From NCBI GenBank assembly GCA_039105265.1, contig JAPFFF010000004.1:6491501-6555500 (forward strand): DNA of 64,000 nt, in the 5' to 3' direction. The DNA is from Tritrichomonas musculus. Taxonomy: Eukaryota; Parabasalia; Tritrichomonadida; Tritrichomonadidae. The stretch's first letter is position 1. Every line of letters begins with the position of its first letter. Shown piece after piece: positions 63,535 to 64,000 of the stretch. Made by a program: the position numbers and the translations under genes. A model generated the notes under the pieces. It was not told the DNA's origin. It searched no databases and worked only from the letters and a program-made list of their open reading frames with translations.

Positions 63535-63812
63535 ATTAAATAATTTGATGAATTTTATTTATTTAATAAATAAGAACTTTATCAAAGTTGAAATATCTTT
63601 TTCACTTTTATTTAACAAAGTGGTTTCTTTTCAAAAAAGCTTTGAATTAAAAAGTTGTAAAGAATGATTTGGTTTCAAATTCCAGCATATGTTTTTTTTA
63701 ATGATCGAGATATAAATTTGAGATATAAAAAAATAAAGAGATGTTTGATGTGATTGCTTGTTTATTCTATATTCTATAATTTTAATTAAAAACATACTTA
63801 AATATTTTTAAT
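63535..63812. other. Intergenic region
   Basis: AT-rich, no gene seen; it holds the 3' ends of two convergent genes. Confidence 0.7.
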
Positions 63813-64000
63813 TTAAATGTGTTGGATTCTGAATGTTTGTCTTGCTTTGAGTGCCCTGCTTGGTGGCATCATAACAAGTGGCTCATTGCCTCCAACATAT
63901 GTAACAACATGACCATTTTGTTGGGCATAAATCATTCCCTTCTTGTAAATGAAGTGTTGATTGTGCCTTCCATGGAATGGGAAAACGTAGAATGGCGTTC
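63813..64000 (-). CDS. 3' end of a probable beta-trefoil (ricin-B-like) protein gene
   Basis: The last 61 residues of a gene that starts beyond the window. They read TPFYVFPFHGRHNQHFIYKK then GMIYAQQNGHVVTYVGGNEP and end RQTFRIQHI. HG-x-x-NQ-x-F and the closing Q-x-F-x-I are the strand motifs of ricin-B-like carbohydrate-binding trefoils. The coding is less AT-rich than the spacers, as in well expressed genes. The upstream part would show whether an enzyme domain precedes the trefoil. Confidence 0.6.
   Translation of the reverse strand, partial: TPFYVFPFHGRHNQHFIYKKGMIYAQQNGHVVTYVGGNEPLVMMPPSRALKARQTFRIQHI

Overview
The window looks like nuclear DNA of a parabasalid protist (a trichomonad, most like Tritrichomonas or Trichomonas). 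The evidence is as follows. The sequence is very AT-rich, with long intron-less genes packed between AT-rich spacers. Several genes have a TCA-Y-type initiator-like motif just before the ATG, and TAAA at or next to the stop codon. The gene families are typical of trichomonads: DUF3447/ankyrin proteins, BspA-like leucine-rich repeats, Sel1 repeats, F5/8-type (discoidin-like) domains, bacterial-type enzymes that were probably acquired laterally, Polinton/Maverick fossils and Mutator-like transposons. The species is an inference; no rRNA or other species marker is present.

Layout. 1-9341 is the right part of a Polinton/Maverick fossil (fibre-like, penton-like and DNA polymerase B pieces). A smaller virus-like element (1104-7337) with 479-bp terminal inverted repeats sits inside it. 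9433-9833 is a broken gene of bacterial type. 9.8-11.9 kb is mostly non-coding. 11.9-22 kb holds three host genes: a Sel1-repeat protein, a Cys-rich zinc-binding-like protein whose 5' end is out of frame, and a 2222-residue BTB-like/ankyrin protein with nucleoporin-like FG repeats. 22-23.9 kb is an AT-rich spacer. 23.9-25.2 kb is a second, isolated Maverick gene fossil. 26.9-28.0 kb holds two short non-autonomous hAT-like elements. 28.06 kb is a flavodoxin-fold iron-sulfur flavoprotein-like gene.

29313-35554 is a complete-looking Mutator-like element (MULE). It has an intact 780-residue transposase, a perfect 9-bp target duplication and long inverted repeats built from arrays of a GC-rich 120-bp unit. 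36.2-37.9 kb is a GH13 alpha-glucosidase. A tRNA-like gene with an apparent intron lies at 38.3 kb. 38.4-42.9 kb is a graveyard of ankyrin/BspA and F5/8-like gene pieces plus a 356-bp element with a 9-bp target duplication. 43484-61990 is one 18.5-kb open reading frame for a 6168-residue protein: pseudokinase, Sel1, six midasin-type AAA+ modules, a long linker, an acidic stretch, and three VWA-like domains with a GATase-like domain. A broken BspA-like gene and the 3' end of a probable beta-trefoil (ricin-B-like) gene close the window.

How the parts relate. There are no operons. The host genes are monocistronic and appear independent. The most interesting host gene is the 6168-residue midasin-like machine: it combines a kinase-like sensor with a single-chain AAA+ ring and several MIDAS-type ligand-binding domains. 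The second is the FG-repeat/ankyrin/BTB-like protein. The best preserved mobile element is the MULE, whose terminal repeats have swallowed and multiplied the 5' end of its own transposase gene.
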